A DNA stretch of 48,682 nt, from IMG/VR virus record IMGVR_UViG_3300034110_000402, positions 1 to 48,682 of that record. One strand, written 5' to 3'. Positions 8,329 to 15,522 of this stretch are shown here, piece by piece (positions within the stretch are counted from its first letter, which is position 1; each line of letters starts with the position of its first letter). The translations under genes were made by a program, and so were the position numbers. Under the pieces are notes generated by a model that saw only the letters and a program-made list of their open reading frames with translations, had not been told where the DNA came from and made no database searches. Source of the DNA: a virus.

Positions 8329-8598
8329 GTGTCAAATAAATACTGGCAGTCTGAACTGTGGGGTGAGCATGAAGACGATGTGTATGCCATGCGCAGAAGC
8401 CCAGAAGAATTCCTATTAACTGTTAGGGTTCGTGAGTTCGGACCACATAACCGAAGCATGCTGACGCAAGTATTTCACCCGAGCGGGGCTAAGCATTCTG
8501 AACACGTTTTCGACGTTTCTGATGATTCAGACGAAGAAGCAATGCAGCATGGATTTAACCACGGTGCATGGCTGGCCAAAGGAGCGAAGCCTCGCTAG
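8329..8598 (+). CDS. Orphan plus-strand phage protein
   Basis: An 89-residue acidic, His-rich protein starting at GTG with a strong AAGGAG site. It is not recognised as any family. It is the only plus-strand gene in the leftward early operon and is visibly richer in A+T than its neighbours, which points to later acquisition. It is divergent from the methyltransferase (82-bp gap) and ends four bases inside the convergent gene 8595-8930. A protein with segments such as GAWLAKGAKPR at its end could be cytosolic; no signal or membrane segment is seen. Confidence 0.65.
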   Translation: MSNKYWQSELWGEHEDDVYAMRRSPEEFLLTVRVREFGPHNRSMLTQVFHPSGAKHSEHVFDVSDDSDEEAMQHGFNHGAWLAKGAKPR

Positions 8599-8930
8599 CC
8601 TGATAGTCTTGGCTCGATGATCTCGTCGCCTGGGTCTTTCTGGATGGCCATCAGACTTTTATTGCGGAACTCCCGCGCCACGTTTTGCGATATCTCGATT
8701 TCGTGGCGCGGCGGATTCAGAAGCGGCTGGCACTTCGCGGCGCCCATCGCGTGCAAGTGATGAATCATTAGCGTCATCGCCTCGCCCTGCTCAGTAATGC
8801 CTGACCACTCCATCAGGTCGGCCAGAGCCTGGCGTGTGCCGGGGCGAACCCTGAGCCTCAATTCCTCTTCGGCATTCGCCACGCGCTTCCTGGCGGTTTT
8901 CGCCGAGCGCTCCTGCACAGTCTTGGCCAT
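8595..8930 (-). CDS. Phage protein, possible helical DNA-binding
   Basis: A 111-residue basic protein with an N-terminal KTARKRVANAEEELRLRV stretch and a helical core containing LADLMEWSGITEQGEAMTL, which resembles a ribbon-helix-helix or short HTH. AGAGG precedes the ATG. Residues 78-90 include SQNVAR, encoded by a copy of an inverted repeat (8673-8711) also found in the Rha gene and at 23417. Function unknown. Confidence 0.65.
   Translation of the reverse strand: MAKTVQERSAKTARKRVANAEEELRLRVRPGTRQALADLMEWSGITEQGEAMTLMIHHLHAMGAAKCQPLLNPPRHEIEISQNVAREFRNKSLMAIQKDPGDEIIEPRLSG
8673..8711. repeat. Dispersed inverted repeat, copy A
   Basis: Perfect 10-bp arms, CCGCGCCACG at 8673-8682 and CGTGGCGCGG at 8702-8711, around a 19-base loop, within the coding region 8595-8930. 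Read on the minus strand, its right half continues ATCGCAAAACGTGGCGCGG, identical to copy B at 16128-16146. Confidence 0.7.
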
Positions 8931-8999
8931 GGCCTACCTCTTCTATTCCGCTGGCCGGCAGTGCGAGCCAGGTTTGACGTTTGCGTTGCTGGGTACGGG

Positions 9000-9470
9000 C
9001 TATGCGGCGCATGAATCGACCTTCACCTGGTGCCAGGCACCGACCGCTTCGAAGATCCGCGCTGCGTGCGCCTCGTCCAGCGACATCACTTCGGGAATGG
9101 CAATCCAGCCCGAAGCCACCATCTGGCTTTGATTGGCCTCGTCGCGCAGCTTCTTGTAGCAATGCTCGATCACGTCTTCCAGGTGGTCTGAGAGGTAAAC
9201 CCCATCGGGAGCCACCTCCACCGACTTGCTGTAACGGTCGCCGCAGGCGTCGATGCAGAGAGCGCTCAGGTAGATCGTCCACCGGTGAGGGATGCCGCAG
9301 ACGGCCTGGCCTATCTTCCCCGGCGCGATGTTCTTGAGCGATTTGTAGTTGATCATGCCCTGGCGGCCGCTGGGATCAATGTTCACCACCGCGACGTGGT
9401 TGGCAGCCAGCAGCGACCGGCATGACCGGTCAATGCGGGCTTTGAGGTTGTGAGGTTTGCGCTTGCTCAT
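9000..9470 (-). CDS. Unknown phage early protein
   Basis: A 156-residue protein with a basic N-terminus (MSKRKPHNLKARIDRSCRS) followed by a mixed alpha/beta region containing HVAVVNIDPSGRQGMINY, a pattern seen in many Pseudomonas phage early operons but without known function. Its ATG overlaps the stop of the upstream gene by ATGA (9467-9470), so it is probably translationally coupled to it. Located just downstream of the recombination genes. Confidence 0.7.
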   Translation of the reverse strand: MSKRKPHNLKARIDRSCRSLLAANHVAVVNIDPSGRQGMINYKSLKNIAPGKIGQAVCGIPHRWTIYLSALCIDACGDRYSKSVEVAPDGVYLSDHLEDVIEHCYKKLRDEANQSQMVASGWIAIPEVMSLDEAHAARIFEAVGAWHQVKVDSCAA

Positions 9471-9709
9471 AAAGCCTCCGCGAGTTTGCGCAGCGCTTCA
9501 CGCTCGGCCCGGGTAATGGGCGGCTTGCGGCGCTTGAGGATGGTTGCCGGGTCGATGAATTCCGAACGCTTCGCCGGGTCTGGATTGATCGCCGGGCTAT
9601 CGCCGATGGTGAGCTTGCCGCCGGCGGCCAGGTGCCGACGGACCTGACTGGAAAGCTCCAGCGCTTTCTCGCGCCGAAACTCGATGTCCGATTTCAGGTT
9701 GCTGATCAT
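9467..9709 (-). CDS. Small basic phage protein
   Basis: An 80-residue protein, helical and basic, with an ILKRRKPPITRAEREALRKLAEAL C-terminal half. No recognised domain. It lies between the YqaJ exonuclease and the 9000-9470 gene. Its start follows GGAGCCTGATC, and its stop overlaps the next start. Co-translation with the recombination genes suggests an accessory role in DNA metabolism, but this is inference. Confidence 0.65.
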   Translation of the reverse strand: MISNLKSDIEFRREKALELSSQVRRHLAAGGKLTIGDSPAINPDPAKRSEFIDPATILKRRKPPITRAEREALRKLAEAL

Positions 9710-9711
9710 GA

Positions 9712-10380
9712 TCAGGCTCCTAGGCGGTGGGCTTGCGCCCGGGCTTTGTCTGCGACTTCATCAACCATCCTGCCAAGCTCAAGATTGAACTGGACCAGCT
9801 CTTGATGAAGCATCGCGATGTACTCCTCATCGCGCTCAATGGTCTCGATATACAGCCGGCAGTCTTCATCCTGGCGTGGATCGAATGACAGGAAATCCCA
9901 CCACTCCCGGCCCGTGACGAACATGCAGCCCTGAACCTGCGGCTTATGTTCCTCGGGCATGCCTTCGAGCCAGGTGCGGACGTGGACGGCCTCATTGAAT
10001 GGGCATTTCGACTCGATACCCCCGTCCTCGCCAATCAATCCGTCCGGCGAACAGCCCAGCCAGTCGTATTTTGGATGAACTACGAAACCCGACTTGATGA
10101 CGCTATTACCAGTCAGGATTTCGTAGAAGTCGTGGCTCGACTGCTCAACCTCTGTTCCCCAGGCCATCGACTTGCTGCTGACCGAATGTTTCGATCGGTT
10201 GGCCAGGCGCTCAAAAGCCAGCTCGCGCATGTAGGTGGTACGGGCTGCAAGCGGCTTGCGTTTGCCGTGTTTGTCACGGTCGCCCCATGCAATAACATCC
10301 TTGAATCGGCTGGCGGTCAGTCGCCCGCTGCGGTCTTGGTGCCACTGCTCGGTGCGCTGAAGGTCTACAGAGGCGTTCAT
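9712..10380 (-). CDS. YqaJ-type phage recombination exonuclease
   Basis: A 222-residue nuclease of the YqaJ viral recombinase family (lambda Exo-like fold). It would degrade one strand of double-stranded ends for the adjacent annealing protein. Visible motifs are QWHQDRSGRLTASRF near the start, the GTEVE segment, GCSPDGLI supplying the conserved Asp, and GIESKCPF supplying the Glu-x-Lys pair. The ATG at 10380 (MNASVD) overlaps the RecT stop by ATGA; a longer upstream extension is rejected. Pairing with RecT is the classical two-component phage recombination system. Confidence 0.92.
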   Translation of the reverse strand: MNASVDLQRTEQWHQDRSGRLTASRFKDVIAWGDRDKHGKRKPLAARTTYMRELAFERLANRSKHSVSSKSMAWGTEVEQSSHDFYEILTGNSVIKSGFVVHPKYDWLGCSPDGLIGEDGGIESKCPFNEAVHVRTWLEGMPEEHKPQVQGCMFVTGREWWDFLSFDPRQDEDCRLYIETIERDEEYIAMLHQELVQFNLELGRMVDEVADKARAQAHRLGA

Positions 10381-11357
10381 TGAGCATCGTCCTGAGTATC
10401 GACGCTGGCAGCAGCGTCGGCGCTGTCGCTGACAGTTGTGAACTCGGCGTCGATGGTTTGTGCAATAGCCTTCAGTTCGCCGTGACGGGTCACGCCAATG
10501 GCGCCGCGCTGCTGTGGTTTCAGGGCTTTCCAAGCTTTTTCATACCCTTCAATACCCTGCTCTTGAGCGATTTTTTTCAGCTGTTCGAAAAGATCGGAGG
10601 TCGCATCTGTTGTGTCGCCCTGCGGTACTGAGGCGGCACCTACGTCAGCAGGCTTTTCGCTGGTAGATCTCGGGGTAACGTCTGTTTCTGGAAGCGTATA
10701 GCCATCGTCCAGCTCTTCGCGTGTGTACACGCCCAGGATCACGTCAGGGCAGTACAGGCGAGCCCATTTTTTGAGGGCCAGGTAGGCGATCTGCTGCTTC
10801 GGATCGTCTGCCCACAGCGTCGAGTTCCGGGTTCGTGCCTGAGTCATCAAGGTGGTCAGTTCGCGCGGGGTATCCTCGCCCACGAACGTAGCCCAAACGC
10901 GGACGCCCAACCCTTTCTCGTCATTAATGTTCCAGTTTGGGACGCGGTATTTCTTCGGCTGCCCGTGGTCATCCGTTTGTTTTTTGCTCTCAATCTCGCG
11001 GAAATTTCCAATGATCTTGTCCCAGTCGCCAAACCACTCGTAGTGGATTCGATCAATGGTCGGGGCTCGCGTCGTGATGACCGCGTTGACCAGCTGGGCT
11101 TCATAGCTCAGTTGGCCGCCGTTGACGATGAAGGTCTTCTGCGCCACTTGGAATGGGTTCATTCCCCACTGCATGGACTGCATGATCACTGCCATGCAGT
11201 CGGCGGTGTTGCCGTGAAAGTGCTTCGGCAGCGTGGTTTTGCCCCCTGCCATGATGCCCGCGAGCTCAGTCATCGACTGCATGCTGTCGCGGTTGAGGAT
11301 CAGCCCTGTCGGGCTGGTGTCCATTGGCACTGTAGAAATCTGGGTTTGGGCGTTCAT
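10377..11357 (-). CDS. recT: RecT-family single-strand annealing protein
   Basis: A 326-residue RecT/Redbeta-type annealing protein. The core spans about residues 20-215, including MQSMQWGMNPFQVAQKTF, GQLSYEAQLVNAVI and the KKWARLYCPDVILGVYT segment characteristic of RecT. The C-terminal third is acidic and low in complexity. The start MNAQTQ at 11357 has GGAG upstream; a start 12 bases earlier is possible. It works with the YqaJ exonuclease immediately downstream, with ATGA overlap, to recombine or circularise phage DNA. Confidence 0.93.
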   Translation of the reverse strand: MNAQTQISTVPMDTSPTGLILNRDSMQSMTELAGIMAGGKTTLPKHFHGNTADCMAVIMQSMQWGMNPFQVAQKTFIVNGGQLSYEAQLVNAVITTRAPTIDRIHYEWFGDWDKIIGNFREIESKKQTDDHGQPKKYRVPNWNINDEKGLGVRVWATFVGEDTPRELTTLMTQARTRNSTLWADDPKQQIAYLALKKWARLYCPDVILGVYTREELDDGYTLPETDVTPRSTSEKPADVGAASVPQGDTTDATSDLFEQLKKIAQEQGIEGYEKAWKALKPQQRGAIGVTRHGELKAIAQTIDAEFTTVSDSADAAASVDTQDDAQ

Positions 11358-11412
11358 TGTTAACTCCATAGCCGACGACTTTGGTCAGCCTCCGGGGTGG
11401 CTTCAGGGTTCT

Positions 11413-12543
11413 TTAGAACGACAAGGCGCGCAGCCAGGCAGAGGCCTCGTCATTGCTGACGCAGAAGGCCATTGCTACGACCTCGACCACTTCGCTGGCG
11501 CTTGGAATGTTCGAGTCAGCGAATGCGTCCGCCGCTGGGGCAGAATCAACTGCTGCTAGGACCGATTGTGCTGGGTCAGCAATCACTGGAGCCGCAGCAA
11601 CAGTCGCTGCTGGTACGGGCGCAGCAGCCTGGGCACGCAGACGGGCCAGCTCTTCCTGGTCGCGCTGATACTGCGCGTCACGTTCACGCTGCTGGCGCTG
11701 TTGTGCTTCAATGTCGCGGCGTTGCTGGTCCAACTCGTCCTGTTGCTTCTTCAGGCGGAGACGATCTTCCTCGGCTCGCTGCCTGCGTAACTCTTCAGCT
11801 TCGACGTCGGCTTTGCGCTGCTTTTCACGCAGCTCGTCCAGCTCTTTCTGCTGGGCCAGAAGCTTGGCAGCGGCTTCCTCACGGTCAATTGCAGCCTTGT
11901 GCAGCGCCTCTAATTGCTCAATTGCGTTGTCGCGAGCGATAGTGCCTTCGGCTTCAAACTCGCCGTATTCCTCGGGCAGAATTACCGAGTCTTTGACATT
12001 CTGGAGTACGCTAGAGACGTCGGCAGCGCTGCGGCTTGCGTATGCGGCAGCGACAGAGCTGAAGCGAGTAATCTTTGCCCGGATGGCTTCGATACGCTCA
12101 GCCTCGACACGCTCGCGTTCTGCCTTGGCATCAGCTATGCGCTTTTCTTCAGCCTTGATTGCTTCGTCAACAGGAGTCTCGATTGCCAAGACTCTATCTT
12201 TCAGCGTCTCGCCGAACTCCTTTACCTGGTTGACGCGAGCCTGGGCGTCTTTAACCGCCTGCTGGTAGGGAACCAGTGCCGTTTTCGTGGTGTTGGCTAG
12301 GGCATAACGCACGTCGCGGATATCGACGCGCACTTCCTTTGCATTCGCCAAGCCTTCGCTGGTCGAGCAGTCGACCACCAGCTTCCCGTAGGTTGTCTCT
12401 AAGCGTACGATTTGCTCCTCATGCGGCCGATACTCCGCGATGTCTGTGACGGCGACAGCGGGGGCAACGGACTTCTTGGATTCTTCGGTTTCGCTCATCT
12501 CGAGCGATTCTTGTGCGGGTGCTTTTTTAGGATTGGTGGACAT
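11413..12543 (-). CDS. Long coiled-coil phage protein
   Basis: A 376-residue protein. After a polar N-terminus, a compact domain (about 45-200) contains VDCSTSEGLANAKEVRVDIR. A long charged coiled coil rich in Glu, Arg, Lys and Gln (about 215-305) follows, then an Ala/Pro-rich linker and a short C-terminal domain ending SAWLRALSF. Similar proteins lie beside recT in many phages and are often annotated only as coiled-coil or DUF1351-like; I infer a role with the recombination proteins. The ATG at 12543 follows GAGGGATCTTC and a hairpin. Confidence 0.75.
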   Translation of the reverse strand: MSTNPKKAPAQESLEMSETEESKKSVAPAVAVTDIAEYRPHEEQIVRLETTYGKLVVDCSTSEGLANAKEVRVDIRDVRYALANTTKTALVPYQQAVKDAQARVNQVKEFGETLKDRVLAIETPVDEAIKAEEKRIADAKAERERVEAERIEAIRAKITRFSSVAAAYASRSAADVSSVLQNVKDSVILPEEYGEFEAEGTIARDNAIEQLEALHKAAIDREEAAAKLLAQQKELDELREKQRKADVEAEELRRQRAEEDRLRLKKQQDELDQQRRDIEAQQRQQRERDAQYQRDQEELARLRAQAAAPVPAATVAAAPVIADPAQSVLAAVDSAPAADAFADSNIPSASEVVEVVAMAFCVSNDEASAWLRALSF

Positions 12544-12605
12544 GAAGATCCCTCGCCGCGCCTGGCGCAGCATTGAAAATGTTGTGGTTGGGTGGGGCGC
12601 CGCCG

Positions 12606-12833
12606 TTAAGCGTTGGAAACGATAGGGGCGTTGTAGTTGGCGTAGATCTTGTCGATGCGCGCCCGGAAGTAGCGATGTTCGCTGTCGTCGATAACGCGCA
12701 GCATGAAGGCCAGGGTGACGCACGATGTAGCAGCTGAACTGGCATTAGGCTTGCCCAGGTCGCGGATCATGTTTTCGATCTCGCCCTCGATCCAGCTCAC
12801 AGCGTTCTGATGATCTCGCTGTGCGACGTTCAT
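12606..12833 (-). CDS. Small unknown phage protein
   Basis: A 75-residue protein with a helical N-terminal half (SWIEGEIENMIRDLG) and no recognised domain. GTAGGAGG precedes the ATG, which overlaps the stop of the upstream gene by ATGA (12830-12833). It is a probable early-operon accessory protein. Confidence 0.6.
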   Translation of the reverse strand: MNVAQRDHQNAVSWIEGEIENMIRDLGKPNASSAATSCVTLAFMLRVIDDSEHRYFRARIDKIYANYNAPIVSNA

Positions 12834-13060
12834 TCGGCACCTCCTACTGGCGGGCAGATAAGCTCCATTTGAGCCATAGCGGCATCTATGCGCAGCTTGA
12901 GGCTGGCGCGCTCTTTGATTCGCCTAGCCTCGCGCTCAGCGAGGTCGTCAGCCGTGTACTCGTGGAACAGGTCGACGTGCTGCTTCTTGCCAAAGTTGGG
13001 CAAGTCCCAGCGCCTGTCGGATTCTCTGGCCTGGGCGCTATCCGCGTAGCTTGTTGGCAT
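12830..13060 (-). CDS. Small charged phage protein
   Basis: A 76-residue strongly charged protein containing DDLAEREARRIKERASLKLRI, probably an alpha-helical hairpin or coiled coil. TGGAG precedes the ATG. It overlaps the upstream gene by 23 bp and the downstream gene by ATGA, typical of packed phage operons. No family recognised. Confidence 0.6.
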   Translation of the reverse strand: MPTSYADSAQARESDRRWDLPNFGKKQHVDLFHEYTADDLAEREARRIKERASLKLRIDAAMAQMELICPPVGGAE

Positions 13061-13304
13061 CGTGGGTCTCCAGTCGCCGAGCCAGGGCGCAGGCTTCGTT
13101 GTGGTTGCGGCGAAACCCCTTCACCTTGCCGGTGGACGAGTCGACGACGTGGAAGAACTCATTGCCGGCCGGGATCACCCGAAACAGTGGCGAAGTCTTC
13201 GGTGCACTGGAGCCGACCAGGCCAAGGCAAAGCGCCAAGGCCATATTGCGGCGCTGATTCATTGCGAGCGCTACATCGCAATAAGCGTGCTGACTTTGAT
13301 TCAT
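13038..13304 (-). CDS. Small phage protein, possibly exported
   Basis: An 88-residue protein. After a short polar start it has a hydrophobic stretch (MALALCLGLVGSS, about 21-33) that could be a signal or membrane anchor. A folded-looking part follows with FRVIPAGNEFFHVVDSSTGKV and FRRNHNEACALARRLE, the latter resembling short modules that display sequence-derived parameters. The ATG at 13304 follows CTGGAGGCGACC. Function unknown. Confidence 0.6.
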   Translation of the reverse strand: MNQSQHAYCDVALAMNQRRNMALALCLGLVGSSAPKTSPLFRVIPAGNEFFHVVDSSTGKVKGFRRNHNEACALARRLETHDANKLRG

Positions 13305-13323
13305 GGTCGCCTCCAGGGTGGCG

Positions 13324-13521
13324 TTATTCGGTGGGTATCGGCTTGAACAGCTCGATCTCGTCGATTGGGTAAGCGCCGTTTTGCTCGCCGTAAAACCAGC
13401 GCTTACTGTCGTTCAGCTCGGTTACCTCGACGCACGCTTGCTCAACGCCATCCAAAATCATCAGGTACGAGGCGCCCGGTTTGGCGTCTGGCAGATCTTC
13501 AACCTTGATCCAATCGCTCAT
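13324..13521 (-). CDS. Small beta-rich phage protein
   Basis: A 65-residue protein starting MSDWIKVEDLPD, with beta-strand pattern and ending FKPIPTE. The WIKVEDLPD opening is common to short phage proteins of the DUF551-like type, which have no known function. CTGGAGG precedes the ATG. Confidence 0.65.
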   Translation of the reverse strand: MSDWIKVEDLPDAKPGASYLMILDGVEQACVEVTELNDSKRWFYGEQNGAYPIDEIELFKPIPTE

Positions 13522-13542
13522 GGCGACCTCCAGTGTTTGGGG

Positions 13543-13830
13543 TTAGGCGGCTTCGGCTTTCGGCTCGTCCTTGTCGTACTTCTCGCCGCAAAACATGCAG
13601 TAGCTGCCGAGCATCGACATGTCCTGCTTCTTGCGCTGGAACCCGTCGCCTTTCTTCTTGGGTACTTCGTACTCGATGTGTAGGTTCAGCTTGTTCTTCA
13701 TGCTAACGGTGCCGCCCAGGAGCCAGGCGAACCCTTGCAGCTCGACGGAGAAGTCTCGGGATCCTTCTGGCAGCTTGGCGCGAATCTTTTCCCTTGCTGC
13801 CGATTCAACTTCGGTTGCGCAGTTGCACAT
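13543..13830 (-). CDS. First gene of the leftward early operon, zinc-motif protein
   Basis: A 95-residue protein starting MCNCATEVE. It ends in a YCMFCGEKYD zinc-type pair, with the start Cys pair possibly completing the site. The ATG at 13830 follows GAGGAAATAACC, so an upstream start 39 bases earlier is rejected. It is the first convincing gene after the PL promoter, about 450 nt downstream of the predicted transcription start. Function unknown; small zinc proteins at this position are sometimes regulators of host or phage transcription. Confidence 0.65.
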   Translation of the reverse strand: MCNCATEVESAAREKIRAKLPEGSRDFSVELQGFAWLLGGTVSMKNKLNLHIEYEVPKKKGDGFQRKKQDMSMLGSYCMFCGEKYDKDEPKAEAA

Positions 13831-14287
13831 GGTTATTTCCTCTGTGGGTTCACCTGTATTCGTCAACACTCATGCCTCCCGCTGGTTGCCGATGGGCGCG
13901 GGGGGAGGAGTGCTGACGGGTATAGGCGGGAAGGGTGGTTCCGCATGTGCGGGCTGCTGCTACCTTTCGGCTCCCTCCCGGTGGGATGTGCAGTGGTCCC
14001 CGGGGAATTCTGTTTGCCGCGCCGCTTACCAGGTCATTCGCCAGTTCGGTCAACACCTCGACAGCCGTATGGGGTACCCCATCGTTGGCAGGCTTTCGGG
14101 CCTGTCTGTCGCCGGTCACCAGTAGTGGCAGCGCGTTTTGTTCACCTGACTTCCTCTCGCCCCACAGGTGATAGCCGGGGCTGACCTCCCAGCGAATCGC
14201 CGGGTAATCGTGTATGGCGCATGTTGTTAAAGAGCGGTCAGGCCCTGAGGCCCTGGCGAGTCCCTGCTGGGTGACTCGATGGAGTGA
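13831..14287 (-). promoter_or_regulatory. Long leader of the leftward operon with boxA and hairpins
   Basis: No convincing gene occupies this stretch. Reading leftward from PL it holds a hairpin CGAGTC-N10-GACTCG (14257-14278), then CGCTCTTTAACAA (14224-14236), an almost perfect match to the boxA of rRNA and lambda nut sites, and then more GC-rich sequence up to the first gene. The order, promoter then hairpin and boxA, is that of an antitermination site. Which factor uses it, host NusB/S10 or a phage protein, cannot be seen. Confidence 0.6.
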
Positions 14288-14316
14288 ACATTACGCGCTG
14301 TAATAATCATCGTCAA
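14288..14316 (-). promoter_or_regulatory. PL promoter
   Basis: On the minus strand TTGACG (14311-14316) and TAATGT (14288-14293) are separated by exactly 17 bases, a near-consensus sigma-70 promoter directed at the integrase/recombination operon. Two operator palindromes overlap its -10 and -35. Confidence 0.85.
14290..14304. promoter_or_regulatory. Operator OL1
   Basis: ATTAC-GCGCT-GTAAT, a perfect 5-5-5 palindrome covering the PL -10 element. The same half-sites recur at 15224-15238, so it is a probable CI/Cro binding site. Confidence 0.8.
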
Positions 14317-14329
14317 TACTCGACGTAAT
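14315..14329. promoter_or_regulatory. Operator OL2
   Basis: AATAC-TCGAC-GTAAT, one mismatch from ATTAC-N5-GTAAT, overlapping the PL -35. It is centred 25 bp from OL1, allowing binding on similar DNA faces. Confidence 0.7.
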
Positions 14330-14385
14330 AAATTTTCAGAAAGGTGTAATAAATTACGCTCAGGCCGGGTGCCGGCCGAACTGCG

Positions 14386-14416
14386 GGCACAAAAAAGCCC
14401 GCTCAGTGGCGGGCCT
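14386..14416 (-). terminator. Terminator of the repressor gene
   Basis: On the minus strand an 18-base hairpin (14397-14414; GCCCGC stem, loop CACTGA region) is followed by six T residues (14391-14396). It lies just after the repressor stop and before PL, so it isolates repressor transcription from the early operon. Its 29-base sequence is identical to the one at 34843-34871. Confidence 0.85.
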
Positions 14417-14430
14417 TTATGAGGGGAGTG

Positions 14431-15156
14431 CTATTTCTTTTTCGGTGATCTTCGGACGGTGGACCACCAGAACACGCGGCCCAACATTTTGATCTCTTCG
14501 CGATACTGATCGGCCGTCATGATCTCGTCGGGGAACTCGTCAGCGTTCTCGCTACGGATGCGGATCGATCCGGCCGGCAACCTATACAGGTACTTCACCC
14601 GAAGCATGCCGCCGTGATTGAAAGCATAGATCTCTCCATCAATGACGGATGTGTCAGCCCGATCGAAGCCAATGGCGGCACCGTCAAGGATCAACTTCTC
14701 CATGCTATTTCCGCGAACCCTTGCAACCGCCGCATTTTCACACTCAACGCCCGCAGCGCGCAGTGTGGAGTTACTGAATCGTAGCGTTCTATCGACAACT
14801 TCCATGACCTCAGTCATACCGTCTCCACCGGCAAACTCAACCTCTGCATAGTAGGGGACTTCGCACTCATCATCCCCAACCGGATCTCCATCACTCCAAA
14901 CCGCCATATCGCCCAGGTACTCGGCGTTGGCCTCCACGATTCGAGTAACTGGAGGTGCGGTCTCGTTTTTGGGGAACATAGGAGGGAGACCAAGGTAATC
15001 CAGCAGTGCGCTCACTTTTTCAAGCGAAGGCTCGCGCCGGCCACCAAGCCAATGCGCGACAGCGCCCTGAGTGACGCCCATCTGCTCGGCGACCTGGTCC
15101 TGGGTTATGTCGAGTTCTTTCATTCTGGCCTTTGCCAGTTCGTACCATTTTTTCAT
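14431..15156 (-). CDS. cI: CI-type prophage repressor (HTH + S24 peptidase)
   Basis: A 241-residue lysogeny repressor. The N-terminal XRE helix-turn-helix spans about 12-55, with recognition region TQDQVAEQMGVTQGAVAHWL. A linker is followed by an S24/LexA-like self-cleaving domain: the probable cleavage Ala-Gly at 109-110 (EFAGGDG), Ser151 in RGNSMEK and Lys188 in LRVKYLY. RecA-stimulated cleavage would induce the prophage. The ATG at 15156 has no clear Shine-Dalgarno and lies only about a dozen bases from the likely transcription start, so the message may be nearly leaderless. Operators lie on both sides of the gene. Confidence 0.95.
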   Translation of the reverse strand: MKKWYELAKARMKELDITQDQVAEQMGVTQGAVAHWLGGRREPSLEKVSALLDYLGLPPMFPKNETAPPVTRIVEANAEYLGDMAVWSDGDPVGDDECEVPYYAEVEFAGGDGMTEVMEVVDRTLRFSNSTLRAAGVECENAAVARVRGNSMEKLILDGAAIGFDRADTSVIDGEIYAFNHGGMLRVKYLYRLPAGSIRIRSENADEFPDEIMTADQYREEIKMLGRVFWWSTVRRSPKKK

Positions 15157-15165
15157 GTGCCAATC

Positions 15166-15180
15166 ATTACGCCCTGTATA
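15166..15180. promoter_or_regulatory. Operator OR3 (imperfect)
   Basis: ATTAC-GCCCT-GTATA, one perfect half-site and one degenerate half-site, overlapping TATACA (minus strand, 15175-15180), the likely -10 of the repressor promoter. Occupancy here would shut off repressor synthesis, as for lambda OR3. Confidence 0.55.
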
Positions 15181-15191
15181 GCTGCGCACCA

Positions 15192-15206
15192 GTCACAGTG
15201 CGTAAT
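15192..15206. promoter_or_regulatory. Operator OR2 (imperfect)
   Basis: GTCAC-AGTGC-GTAAT, one perfect half and one diverged half, between the repressor promoter and PR. The position fits the activating site for repressor autoregulation. Confidence 0.55.
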
Positions 15207-15211
15207 GTCGC

Positions 15212-15240
15212 TTGCGCAATAAAATTACAGAAAGTAATAT
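15212..15240 (+). promoter_or_regulatory. PR promoter
   Basis: TTGCGC (15212-15217) and TAATAT (15235-15240) with 17-base spacing, pointing to the Cro-like gene. Operator OR1 overlaps the spacer and -10, mirroring the PL layout. Confidence 0.8.
15224..15238. promoter_or_regulatory. Operator OR1
   Basis: ATTAC-AGAAA-GTAAT, a perfect 5-5-5 palindrome with the same half-sites as OL1, overlapping the PR -10. Confidence 0.8.
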
Positions 15241-15265
15241 CTGCGCAAGAATACGGAGAAACCCC

Positions 15266-15493
15266 ATGTCCAACATGAAGACGATTCGCGAAAAGGTCGG
15301 TGTCACCCAAGCCGCCTTGGCCAAAACGGTAGGCCTGACCCAAGGCGCTATCGCTCATTACGAGAACGAGCGCCGCAAGCCAGGCCTTGAAGAGTGCCGA
15401 CGCATTGTCGACGCCCTCAACTCCAGTGGCGCCGCCGTGACTCTGGATGACGTTTTCCCGCCGACCCCTATTCCGACCCTAGAAGTCGCTTAA
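15266..15493 (+). CDS. cro: Cro-like regulator
   Basis: A 75-residue protein composed almost entirely of one XRE-type helix-turn-helix: IREKVGVTQAALAKTVGLTQGAIAHYENERRKPGLEECRRIVDAL, quoted in parts, with recognition helix around TQGAIAHYENERR. It is transcribed from PR, divergently from the repressor. The ATG at 15266 follows GGAGAAACCCC; a longer frame beginning at 15212 starts inside the promoter and is rejected. By position it is the lytic switch protein competing for the shared operators. Confidence 0.85.
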   Translation: MSNMKTIREKVGVTQAALAKTVGLTQGAIAHYENERRKPGLEECRRIVDALNSSGAAVTLDDVFPPTPIPTLEVA

Positions 15494-15522
15494 CCCTTTC
15501 GAACAACCAAGGAGCCTCACCA

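Noticed and set aside
13850-14119. 89-residue minus-strand reading frame in the PL leader
   Set aside because: Its first start is a GTG without a ribosome site, the composition is Arg/Pro/Gly-rich as in chance GC-rich frames, and the downstream gene has its own strong site. A short leader peptide cannot be excluded.
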